DNA from: Galeopsis tetrahit
Taxonomy: Eukaryota; Streptophyta; Magnoliopsida; Lamiales; Lamiaceae
DNA length: 64,000 bases
Assembly: GCA_963675135.1 (NCBI GenBank)
Contig: OY776119.1
Location: 1,674,001 to 1,738,000, forward strand
Reading direction: 5' to 3'
Position 1 is the stretch's first letter, and the number at the start of each line of letters is the position of its first letter. The notes below the pieces were generated by a model. The model saw only the letters and a list, made by a program, of their open reading frames with translations, was not told the DNA's origin and did not search any database. The position numbers were made by a program, and so were the translations under genes. Of this stretch, positions 35,103 through 46,500 are shown one piece after another.

Positions 35103-35458
35103 TAATATTTATATGTCTTACATTTTTTTAGTATTTTTGGCTGTTATCTTTATTTTCGATAGAGGTCATAGGCTTTTCATTTTCGAAGTGCAGAATTTTT
35201 TTGTTTCTCTTTTGATTTTCTGGGATCTTACTAAAAAATCTGTGTCTGAACAGAGATGAACTCCAGGCATCCCCAAATAATTTGAAATTTTTTATGAAAT
35301 TTCGACAGAGTCTAGATTGTCTCACACTAATTTCATGTAGACAATATCATGATTAATTCGTTCAATGCTTATATATACACACGTATTTTGCACTTAAAAC
35401 AATGTCTCTTACGCCTCCCATATACGCATGCATTAGGTCGTTTAATTCTTATTATATA

Positions 35459-35768
35459 CTCTCTTCGTTTCAAAAGGTTGGTTGCTTTTGCTATTTTGTA
35501 TAAAATAAAGAAATATATTTTTTAACATATTTACCCCTCATTAATATGAATCTTTCTCATTAAAACAAAAAAATAATATAGAAAGACTTAGTATGTTATC
35601 TTACCTTCTCAAGAGAGAATAAAGAGAATACATTAATATATTTTCAATGAGATATTGTAGAAAGTAAATAGGGGTAGTTTAGGGAGATTCGTGGTAAAAA
35701 TAGTAAAATTGTCAAACTTTTTGAAACACGATTAAGACCAAAAGCGATAAACTTTTTGAAGCGGAGAG
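35459..35768. mobile_element. Stowaway-like MITE, unsplit relative of 10927-11480
   Basis: CTCTCTTCGTTTCAAAAGG against AAACTTTTTGAAGCGGAGAG, with TA on both sides. It gives the empty site for the 11017-11249 insertion. Confidence 0.8.
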
Positions 35769-36017
35769 TATTACACATATTTCGCACATATGAACATAAC
35801 AAGATATATGTCAATTACTGTATTTATTTTTTTAACAGCTCCTCCGCCTCTAATTTAACCTACACCCTTTTATAAAACACATTATTGACCATATACACAT
35901 TAGTTCATTCGATGATTATCTATTACACACATATTTTGCACATGAAAATAAAACAAGATTGATGTCAATTACAGTTTTTTTTTTTTTTTTCACTCTACTA
36001 TATTATTTCTTTATTTA

Positions 36018-36437
36018 GTGGGTGTTTTCAAACACTATAAGGTGCTTAAAAGCACTTTTTTTTCAAATAGAATCACTTTTGGAGTGTTTTCAAACACAAT
36101 CAAGTGATTAAGTTAATTTGTTAAAAGTGATTTTGATGAAGTACTCCTCCACCTACTTCTAATAGCTTCTATGTGCTTCTCATCATTACAATAATTAATT
36201 TTACAATTTTACCCTCACAATTTAAATAATATTTCATCTTTACACATTACCTATCCAAATGTAATAAGGGTGTTTTTTGTAAATTTATAAAAAAAAAATG
36301 GTTTGTTTTGTAAACACTACAACATATACACAATTGATTTAAAGTGCTTAATTTTAAAACACTATCAATTTTCAATTTTATTGTAAAAATCAATTTTAAT
36401 CACTTTGAATCAATCAATATAATTTGCAAACACACTC
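36018..36437. mobile_element. Tourist-like MITE
   Basis: A 420-bp element with ends GTGGGTGTTTTCAAAC and GTTTGCAAACACACTC (imperfect inverted repeats). TTA duplicates at 36015-36017 and 36438-36440. The paralog near 11730 reads CTTTACTTACAAG, the empty site. Confidence 0.8.
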
Positions 36438-37374
36438 TTACAAGAGTATGTGTAAGTTAATTTATTCGCTGCAAGAATTCGGAGTATTTTTTTACTAATA
36501 AGTTCTAAATTTATAGAATTCTGTCATTAAAAGCCGTAAATTAGATGATCTTCGTACTTGTTCGATATATTTCTACTTACACTTCCGTCGTTTCAAAAGA
36601 AGTGAATTATAAGTCTATTCCCTTCTGTCTTCATTGGAGCAATTTTATGTTGGCAGTTATCCTGGAGTTCTAGAGAAGATCATTGTACATTCACCAGAGC
36701 TAAGGAATAAAGACACATTTAATTCAATACTTGTTAACCTGATCAATTTCTTTAAACATTGTTGGCCAATTCACTACGGTATTTTGTATTCTAAATCCAG
36801 TTCTACTTTGGAATTTTAGATTCCGAATAGATAGTCAACTTTATAAATAACAATAAATCCTATAACATAAAGTTGAATTATAACCTACTTAAATTTCAAA
36901 ACGAAATATAATTTACCAGCTGCAACACTTCAATAAAAAATAATTAATACAGTATTATCTAAAAATGCACTTGAATTGCACGTTGCACCGAGTGGACAAG
37001 AGATTACTCAAACTAAACTAGCTAATTTGATAATTCAAAATCGAATTAAGGATGAAATTAAAGAATAGGATACACAAAATTGAGATAGTAAGCAAACCAA
37101 TTAATTAGACAAGGATTTTCGAAGAAATAACCCCGTTCGTTTTAGCATATATATTAGTCGAAATGACCCCATTCAAATTTAGCATAATATATTAGATATG
37201 TCCACTATAAATTACAAAATATATATCATGTACCAACTGCCAAAAAACTTGCACTAAATTACATATTTCTAACCAATTGTTCAAGTTTGCAAATGTAGCA
37301 AAGTTCAGGAAGTGAATGATGTCAACAAAATGCAAGTACCTTTCGCAATAGAGAACTTTAACTTGAAGTGATGA
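36438..37374. other. 3' flank of unit C F-box pseudogene
   Basis: Paralogous flank with landmarks TTGTACATTCACCAGAGC (36685), GTGGACAAGAGATTACTCA (36994) and AATCGAATTAAGGATGAAAT (37040). No gene. Confidence 0.55.
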
Positions 37375-39227
37375 TCAATTTGGGTGGAAAATCACCTTTG
37401 CAGTTGGTGAGGCTCTTGGCATACTCAGCAGTTTCTGTGCAGCTCGAGAAATAGTCTCCTGTGAATATGACATGCCACATTCGGGCAGGATCACCAACTT
37501 TTCGAGTGTGCTTGCATATTTCAACAAAAAACTCAATAATCTGAAATATTTGGGAGTTATTCAAGGGTGAATTAATATGAACTGTCTTCAGTTGCATCGG
37601 AAAGGACTTGGAGAGATCCAGGTTGACTGGTGGTGGATCCTTCAAATAAGCCATGGGTTCCACGTCTTCAATGACTAACATATTTAGATTAGGGAAGATC
37701 CCAAGAAGATTCATTGTGTCTCTGAATTGTACTTCACCGAGTCGAATAGGAGATATAAGTTTTAGAAACTTGACATTTGGTAATATATGGTGAAAGTGTC
37801 GCTTCCTTATGCGACGTGCCAAGCTCCTGCTATAACAATAAGATAGATTGAATTAAAAATTGAAGAGTAACCAATTGAATGGAAAACAAGTATGAATAAA
37901 AGGCAAAGTGCAAAATCTATTATGCGTAATTCCATCGAATTCAAAGAATGTTATGGTGTCACCAATAAGAAATTATGTACAATACCAACACTCAGTTCAT
38001 TATACAACTACTCTGAAATTAAGCTGCAATGTACCAAATATATTTATGGAACCAATTAAGCTGGGCAATGTACCAAATATATTCTGAAATTAATGAATAA
38101 ATCTACATCAAGATCTTCAAACCATTCGTATTATTACGACTTCATTATACTAATTAATTCTAAGTACAAAGAATCATGTTGTAAGGCATAAATAAATATT
38201 GAAAAGAAACTATACCTGAGCAGACCGAACTGATAAACAGAGTCTTTCAACACGTTCGATAGTTGGTAAGATTTGACTCAATGTTTTTCCAAGCAATTTA
38301 AGGCGAGACACCATATAAATATAACTTTCACAACTAAAGCCAAGAGTTGCATCAAACAATTACGAAAGGGAACTCCAGAGAGTTCCAATGTTTCAAGTTT
38401 CGGACAGCATATCCTCAGCACCCCACCATGTATATCACCATCCTCATCCTCCTCATTATCACCATCACTATAATACTTAAAAACAATAGACTTCTGGATC
38501 TTCAGATTTTTTAAACTCGTAGATCGGATATTCAAGTTCTGAGAGCTTTCCAAAAGGCCCAACTCAAATTCTTCCAATAGAGGATTTATCAAGCGTTTAC
38601 TGAAGTGAAAACCAAGAATTCTTAAACTCTTGAGCTGATTCCAGACAGGAAATCCAGGGATTCGAAGATTGCATCCCACACAAGTGATAATTTTTTTATC
38701 GACGAACACGAATTCAACAACTGTGGAGCCCTGTATACATCTTTCATACTATTTAGTAAATTTTCCCAATACATCTTATCATCTACTTTCATCAAATCTA
38801 TATTCAACTCTTCTACTTCACTTCCCAGAGCAAAATGCACCCACGAATCAATGTCGCCGGCTAATGATGTATCAAAGTAAGGCCTAATATTAATTTCGAA
38901 TTTCAGAATCTTGGGCCCTTTCCACCGTAGGAGAGCATGATTAATAAAGTTTCGAACTTTCTCTATCCCTTTATCTGGGCTTATAGTTTCGCAGAAATGA
39001 AGGCAGGGGAGGGTGGTCCAGAGGTTATTCCAACGTTTGGACAGAATGGTTGTCGAAACAACATCTCTCATTGGCAACAATGACAGGATGCGAAGAATTA
39101 ACGGGCTAGGTAACTCACTGAGTCGATCCACGAGTTCACTGCTTATTGATTCTTCTTCCTCTTCCTCAAAATCATCCTCGAGTTCACTGCTTATTGATTT
39201 TTCTTCCTCCTCCACGTAATCATCCAT
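37375..39227 (-). pseudogene. F-box/LRR/FBD pseudogene (unit C)
   Basis: Exon 1 is 39227-38216 and exon 2 37826-37375, with the same donor and acceptor positions as the intact paralogs. The acidic start contains an in-frame duplication (SISSELEDD, then SISSELVDR). The F-box is intact (LPSPLILRILSLLPMRDVVS). Lesions: (1) an extra TG near 38678-38683 (GTGTGGG versus GTGGG) shifts the frame in the first LRR; (2) a net 25-bp loss near 38350 removes the segment before DATLGF; (3) one extra base near 37525 shifts the FBD exon. A truncated product with the F-box only could be made from 39227 to about 38625, but the substrate-binding part is lost. Confidence 0.87.
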
Positions 39228-39850
39228 GGTTCCAGCAATCGAAACGCTACACAAAAAATCAAAAGTAATTACACATACACAATATGAAAACTAACTAATT
39301 GTATGAGAAATTACCAAGACTCGTTGCTTTAGATCAGTACTACTTCATCCAAAGCGTCTTTTGAGTTCCTTAATGGAAATTATTCTCAGCATTTCAATTT
39401 GTGGGCTTCTTCGGGAAGGTTAAAAGTTCCAATTAAATGAATGCATGTGGGGTAGATAGAATACGAGGAGTTTCGTATTTAAAAATTATTTTCTAAAAAA
39501 AAAAAATTTAAAAGCCAGGGGGATTATTTTAATTATTTGAAAGTCATGTCTTTTTTGAAACTCACACGTCCATATGTATGCGTGCGGATTTTAAATTCGA
39601 ATTTCATCATTTAATTATATATATACCTTTAAAAATACCTATGTATTCTTCTTCTATAATACTTCCTTCGTCCAATTTTAGTGGGTAAATAAGTAAGAGT
39701 TGGTCTCATGTGCACAGCGCGGACATGCACACTAATGCACAGACCAATTCTATATCTATTTATAAAGATAAACATAAATAATTAAGTAATGAATGTTCTA
39801 GTGGTTATAGATATCTTTTTAAAAGCTTGAGGTCACGGTTCAAATCCTTT
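39228..39850. other. Unit C promoter region and repeat-derived DNA
   Basis: 39300-39460 matches the promoter side of unit B (GCATTTCAATTTGTGGGCTT, AAATGAATGCATGTGGGGTA). 39690-39850 (GTGCACAGCGCGGACATGCA ... TCTAGTGGTTATAG ... GGTTCAAATCC) resembles 60930-61080 and has A-box- and B-box-like phrases, so it may be a tRNA-derived repeat. Tentative. Confidence 0.45.
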
Positions 39851-39860
39851 TAAACTTTTT

Positions 39861-39892
<32 letters not shown>

Positions 39893-42020
39893 CTCGTTTT
39901 TTTTTCTGTTTTTTTTTTTTCGATTTTTTTTTTCTTTTTTTTTTTCAAATTTGTTTATTTTTCTGTTTATTTTTCATTTTTTTTCGTTTTTTTTTTTCGT
40001 TACTCACTTCCACTTTTTAATAATAATAGTCTCTACTTTTCATTAATAAAATTTCCACTTTTCACTAATAATAATTATCACTTTTCATAACAAAATTACC
40101 ACTTTTCAGTAACAAAATTTCCACTTTTCAATAATAATAGTTACCACTTTTCAATAATAAGAATTACACTTTTCAGTTAAAATATCTACCACTTTTCAAT
40201 AATAAAAATTACATTTTTCAGTTAAAATATCTACCACTTTTCAATAACAAAATTTCCACTTTTCAATAATAAGAATTACACTTTTCAGTTAAAATATTTA
40301 TCACTTTTCAATAATAAAAATTACATTTTTAAGTTAAAATATCTACCACTTTTCAATAATAAGAATTACACTTTTCAGTTCAAATATCTACCACTTTTCA
40401 AAAATAAGAATTACACTTTTCAGTTCAAATATCTACCACTTTCAATAATAAAAACTACATTTTTCAGTTAAAATATCTACCACTTTTCAATAATAAGAAT
40501 TACACTTTTCAGTTCAAATATGTACCACTTTTCAATAATAAGAATAACATTTTTTCAATTTTAATAATAATTTTAACTGTACAATTTATAATTAAATATA
40601 CCCGTTTTAATTAATTAATATTTCCACTTTTCACTAATAATAATTATCACTTTTCATAACAAAATTACCACTTTTCAGTAACAAAATTTCCACTTTTCAA
40701 TAATAATAGTTACCACTTTTCAATAATAAGAATTACACTTTTCAGTTAAAATATCTACCACTTTTCAATAATAAAAATTACATTTTTCAGTTAAAATATC
40801 TACCACTTTTCAGTAACAAAATTTCCACTTTTCAATAATAAGAATTACACTTTTCAGTTAAAATATTTATCACTTTTCAATAATAAAAATTACATTTTTA
40901 AGTTAAAATATCTACCACTTTTCAATAATAAGAATTACACTTTTCAGTTCAAATATCTACCACTTTTCAATAATAAGAATTACACTTTTCAGTTCAAATA
41001 TCTACCACTTTCATTAATAAAAACTACATTTTTCAGTTAAAATATCTACCACTTTTCAATAATAAGAATTACACTTTTCAGTTCAAATATGTACCACTTT
41101 TCAATAATAAGAATAACATTTTTTCAATTTTAATAATAATTTTAACTGTACAATTTATAATTAAATATACCCGTTTTAATTAATTAATATTTCCACTTTT
41201 CACTAATAATAATTATCACTTTTCATAACAAAATTACCACTTTTCATTAATAATAGCTACCACTTTTCAGTAACAAAATTTCCACTTTTCAATAATAATA
41301 GTTACCACTTTTCAATAATAAGAATTACACTTTTCAGTTAAAATATCTACCACTTTTCAATAATAAAAATTACATTTTTCAATTAAAATATCTACCACTT
41401 TTCAGTAACAAAATTTCCACTTTTCAATAATAAGAATTACACTTTTCAGTTAAAATATTTATCACTTTTCAATAATAAAAATTACATTTTTAAGTTAAAA
41501 TATCTACCATTTTCAATAATAAGAATTACACTTTTCAGTTCAAATATCTACCACTTTTCAATAATAAGATTACACTTTTCAATAATAAGAATTACACTTT
41601 AACTGAAAAGTGTAATTCTTATTATTGAAAAGTGGAGATTTTGTTACTGAAAAGTGGTAAATATTTTAACTGAAAAGTGTAATTCTTATTATTGAAAAGT
41701 GGGAATTTTGTTACTGAAAAGTGGTAACTATTATTATTGAAAAGTGGAAATTTTGTTACTGAAAAGTGGTAATTATTATTAGTGAAAAGTGAAAATTTTG
41801 TTACTGAATAGTGGTAACTGTTATTAGTGAAAAGTGAAAATTTTATTAATGAAAAGTAGCAACTATTATTATTGAAAAGTGGGGGTGAGTAACGAAAAAA
41901 AGAAAACGAAAAAAAAAAAGCGAAAAAAAAAAAACAAAAAAAAAAAACGAAAAAAAAAACGAAAAAAAAAAAAACTAAAAAAAAAAACGAAAAAAAAACT
42001 AAAAAAAAAAGTTTGAAAGG
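39850..42020. repeat. Palindromic minisatellite with 569-bp higher-order repeat
   Basis: Built from short phrases such as CCACTTTTCAATAATAA and TTACACTTTTCAGTTAAAAT. The block starting ATTTCCACTTTTCACTAAT recurs at 40051, 40620 and 41189, exactly 569 bp apart each time. At 41600-41607 the strand flips: the same phrases continue as their complements to about 41885. The left border is a T-rich tract (39855-40000, with CG-interrupted T runs) and the right border its A-rich complement (41893-42012), so the whole is an unequal giant palindrome. No coding sequence. Confidence 0.85.
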
Positions 42021-42149
42021 ACTGTAATTTATTAATTAATTAATAAAGTAATAGATTATAAATTAATTAATTAATAGAAAAAAATAGAATTATAACCATA
42101 AGTAGAGAAAAAAAGATAATAAGTTAGAATAGGAGGATAAGGACAAAAG

Positions 42150-42180
42150 CATGTGCACCAAACCTGGTTTGGTGCACATG
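42150..42180. repeat. Perfect 31-bp palindrome
   Basis: CATGTGCACCAAACC, one T, then GGTTTGGTGCACATG: 15-bp perfect arms. It lies in repeat-derived DNA outside the minisatellite. No gene is adjacent, so a terminator or operator role is not supported. Confidence 0.6.
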
Positions 42181-43160
42181 GTGCATTTGAGAATTTCCCA
42201 ATAAGTAATAGTAGGAGGGTGGAGATAAAGTAGTATGAATAGTATTGTTTCTAAAAAGGGTATGGGCAGAATAAAATTGGACAACAAAAAAAAAAAAAAA
42301 AAAAGTGGGAATAATGAAATTGGAAGAGAGAGTAATAAAACATTACCTAAACCTACACAATTGATTTGATATTAAAATACATTTTATTCTACTTAACATC
42401 CTAAAACAAACATACATCAATCACTATTTACCATAATTTTCTCCATCTTACATAATCACAAAACAAACATGCCTTAAATTATTATACATTAATTTGAAGA
42501 AAAAAAATTGTAACAAAAAAAAAAGAGGTTTTCCATGAATTATTACATGTACAATATATATAGTATATTAAAGAAAACTATAAACCTCGTGGATCCTAAT
42601 TGAACCGGATTAAAAACGAATATCCTAAAAAAATTACAAACAAAGAAAAATAGAATTTCATTCCTAAATTTGGGTTACTATATATAATAAGAACAAATAT
42701 GTATTATTGTAATGCTATTAACAGGTTGTCCACTTTTGAATAGGGTCGACTTAAAGAGGTGTTATGGTCCATTCCGCAATTTGGAGGTCAAATCTCAAAA
42801 TCTTTGTATACTTGCAGTGCAAGACTCAGCTACGTATCTACATTTTTTGGATCTTACGTTTTATTCTCATATAAGATTGTTGAAGGTGTAATTTAAAAAG
42901 TTCATTGTAGAGAGAAGGTTATTCAGTTTCACGTTCTTCTCCCGAGTTCAACCACAATTGAGCTCAAGTTGACTGAAATCCGACTGAAGGAGCTATTCTA
43001 ATAAATGAGATCAGGGAAAGATATGATGTTGTAGTAAAGCAGAGTAGGTCTCTGGAATCGAGGCGAATGATAAAATTCAAGGGATATTTTCGCGATTTTA
43101 TGCCTAATTGTGAGAAAGGGATTATTATCACCGTTGAATTGGTGAGTGATGAGAATTGAT
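42181..43160. other. Intergenic DNA
   Basis: No supported gene. 42240-42310 has an A20 tract. 42700-43130 is higher in GC but has no long frame. It may include the LTR edge of the old copia element (about 43080-43260). Confidence 0.45.
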
Positions 43161-43512
43161 ATATATTCGTGATTCACAATCGACTATACAAGGAAATAAA
43201 TCAAAAGATATTACAATCAAATATACACCATATAACATAATTTGACCAAATCTCTACCTTCCTTAATATCCCCCTCAAGCATTGCGTGGGATGCAAGCAA
43301 ACGCAAAGCTTGGACCGAAGAAATTCGAAGGCTGGGCGAGGCAGCGCCTTCACGATAATGTCTGCAAGCTGAAGGTGGGAAGGAACAAACCGAGTCGAAA
43401 GCTTGCCGGAAGAAACGGGTTCACGAACAAAATGATAATCAATGTCAATGTGCTTGGCTCGCTTGTGGGCAACAGGATTCTGACTCAAGAAGATGGCACT
43501 CTTATTATCACA
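43160..43512 (-). pseudogene. Older copia element: RNase H end and 3' LTR side
   Basis: Minus strand: CDNKSAIFLSQNPVAHKRAK, HIDIDYHFVRE and HLQLADIIVKALPRPAFEFL, the end of a Ty1-copia RNase H domain. A polypurine run (GAGGGGGATATT, 43266-43277) marks the start of the 3' LTR. The other half of the same element is at 48018-48830. The young copia at 43518-48012 sits between them. Confidence 0.8.
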
Positions 43513-43517
43513 CAAAA

Positions 43518-46500
43518 TATAAGATTATCAATCTTCCTTATCCTTCGGATTGAATAAGAATAACGTATATACACCTATGATGCACATTCAGTGCCTCTAA
43601 TTATGCTGAAATAATAACTATCACTAATTACAAAATATAATTACATATTAACATAATTATATCTATTACTCCCCCACAAGCGAAACGGGTGGCGGACGCA
43701 CGCTGAGATTGTCCCGAAATTCATCAAATAGAACATGAGGGAGGCCTTTCGTGAATATATCCGCAATCTGATACCGAGATGGCACATGGAAGACGCGCAC
43801 CTCACCTTTTGAGACCTTTTCACGAACAAAATGAATATCTAATTCAATATGCTTCGTGCGTTGATGCTGAACTGGATTCCCAGAAAGATAGATCGCACTT
43901 ACATTATCGCAATAAACAAATGACGCTTTAGGTAGAGGGCATTGTAGTTCAAGAAGAAGATTGCGAAGCCAACAAGTATCCGAAACAACATTTGCAACGC
44001 CTCGATACTCCGCTTCGGCACTCAAGCGAGACAATGTGTTCTGTCTTTTAGACGACCAAGACAGAAGATTATTGCCCAGGAAAACGCAATAACCGGATGT
44101 GGAACGACGAGTATCCGGACAACCAGCCCAATCCGCGTCTGTATAGGCTACAAGGGAAGAACAAGACGATGGAGACAAGTGATACCAAATCAATGGTGCC
44201 CTGTATGTACCGAAGAACCCGTTTGACGGCCGCCATATGAGCTTCACGGGGATCATGCATGAACAAGCAAATCTGTTGCACTGCATACACGATATCAGGA
44301 CGAGTGAACGTTAGGTACTGTAGTGCACCAGCAATGCTTCGGTAGAGTGTCGGATCCGAGACCGGGGGACTAGAAGTAAGGCCAATCCTTGGTTTAGTAT
44401 CAACAGGAGTAAGCGAAGGTTTGCATGATTGAAGACCAGCACGACGTATGATATCCAATGCATATTTGCGCTGAGATAAAAACATACCACCCTTATGCAT
44501 GGATAGTGCCATGCCCAAGAAATAGTGTGCAGGACCCAAGTCTTTCATTGCAAATTCAGAGCTTAGTTGTGATATAAATTGTTGACGAAGAGAGGTCGAA
44601 GAGGCAGTTAATAGGATATCATCAACATATAGAAGAAGATACGCCATGTGATCGCCTTGACAGTAAACAAACAAAGAATTATCACACCTGCTTCGAATAA
44701 AACCAAGAGATGTAACATAGTCGGTGAAGCGTTTATTCCAGGCCCGAGGAGCCTGTTTCAAACCATATAAGGATTTACGTAAAAGGCAAACATGATCTGG
44801 ATATGTATAGTCCCGGAACCCTACTGGCTGATGCATGTAAACTGTGTCACCAGCACCAAGTATGCCATGCAAAAAAGCATTCTTTACGTCGAGCTGATGG
44901 ATGGACCAGTGTTTAGAAAGAGCAAGAGACAAAACAGTGCGAATGGTAGCCGGTTTCACCACTGGACTGAAAGTCTCACCACAATCGGTTCCAACCCTCT
45001 GAGTTTGGCCATCACCAACAAGACGAGCTTTATGTCTCTCAAAAGAACCATCAGCACGTTCCTTGTGAGTAAAAATCCACATAGAACGAATTACATTAGC
45101 ACCAATGGGACGGGGAACCAACTCCCACGTCTTATTAGCAATAAGAGCATTAAATTCATCTTGCATAGCAAGTTTCCAATTTGGATCATGTAAAGCAACA
45201 ATGGGATTTTTTGGAATAGGTGATTTAGGAAGGGTAGTAAGAAGATTAAACAGACGTTTAGGACGAATTATACCTCGTTGGCTTCGAGTAACGGGTCTGT
45301 TTGATACTGGAGGGGGTTCAGCTGGAGGGTTGACCACACGTTGTGGCTCGGCTAACGGAGGAGGAGGGTCAGCCGCAACCGAGGAAGAAGGTGTGGCCGA
45401 CGGTTGTGATAGGTGATGCACAACATATGGAGATAATGCATCATCTAAAAAACTGTATGAAGAGGAATCTGGAGATCCATTAGTAAGAAATGGAAATCTG
45501 GATTCATCAAAGAGAACATGACGACATATGATGACCGTTTTGCTAATCATGTCGAAACACTTGTAACCTCGATGGTTGGAGGGATAACCAAGGAATACAC
45601 ATGGTGTAGAGCGAGGCTAAAGTTTATGAATTGTAGAAGCAGGAATTAAAGGGTAACATAGACACCCAAAAATCCGAAGATGCGAATAAGAGGGTTGCCT
45701 ATGATACAGTAGGAGAAGAGGGGTGTGATACGACATATGATGGCGAGGTAAGATGTTAAGCATATAAGTGGCCATATGGAGGGCGTGATGCCAAAAAGAA
45801 GAGGGAATAGCCGCACGAAACAAAAACGTACGAATCATGTTGTTTATCGTACGAAATTATCGCTCGGCCTTCCCATTTTGAGACGATGTATAAGGACACG
45901 AGAAACGCATCACCATACCATGAGTAGAACAAAAATTAGCAAACATCTTATTATCAAACTCGCGACCATTATCACACTGAAATGACTTTATATCACGCTC
46001 AAATTGTGTTCGAACAAAGGCGCGAAAAGATAGGAAAGTAGCGAAAACTTGTGACTTACGAGCTAACGGAAACGTCCATAAAAAGTTCGAATAATCATCC
46101 AGGAAAATAACATAATACCTATGACCCATGGAGCTCAAAATAGGAGACGTCCATAAATCACAATGTACAATATCAAATGGAGAAGACGACGTAGACATAG
46201 ATTTAGCAAATGGAAGTTTTATATGTTTCCCCACACAACAAGAATTGCAAAGTGAGTTTGTTTGCATTTTATTACATTCAATGAGTTTATTCCTACGTAA
46301 AGACTCAAATACAGGAATCCCCGGATGCCCTAGTCTATCATGCCACACCCCTGGAGACAACGCAGCAAGAGCTGTCGAAGTGCTTGAAGTAATAGGATAG
46401 AGCTCCCCCGTACTCTCACATCTCATTAGAATGGTCCCCGTCCGATAATCCTTAACAGAAAAACCAAACGGGTCAAATTCTATAGACACTGAATTATCAC

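Larger units (their letters stand above)
33660..35330. repeat. Array module X, copy 2
   Basis: Paralog of 8850-10640 and 61850-63120, sharing the same order of landmarks (34470-34680 has the GACTAAAATT phrases; 35180-35330 has CGAAGTGCAGAATT). No gene. Two Stowaway MITEs sit in it and are listed separately. Confidence 0.7.

Noticed and set aside
42150..42180. Palindrome as a transcription terminator or operator
   Set aside because: There is no adjacent gene, and such elements are bacterial in type; the window is plant nuclear DNA.
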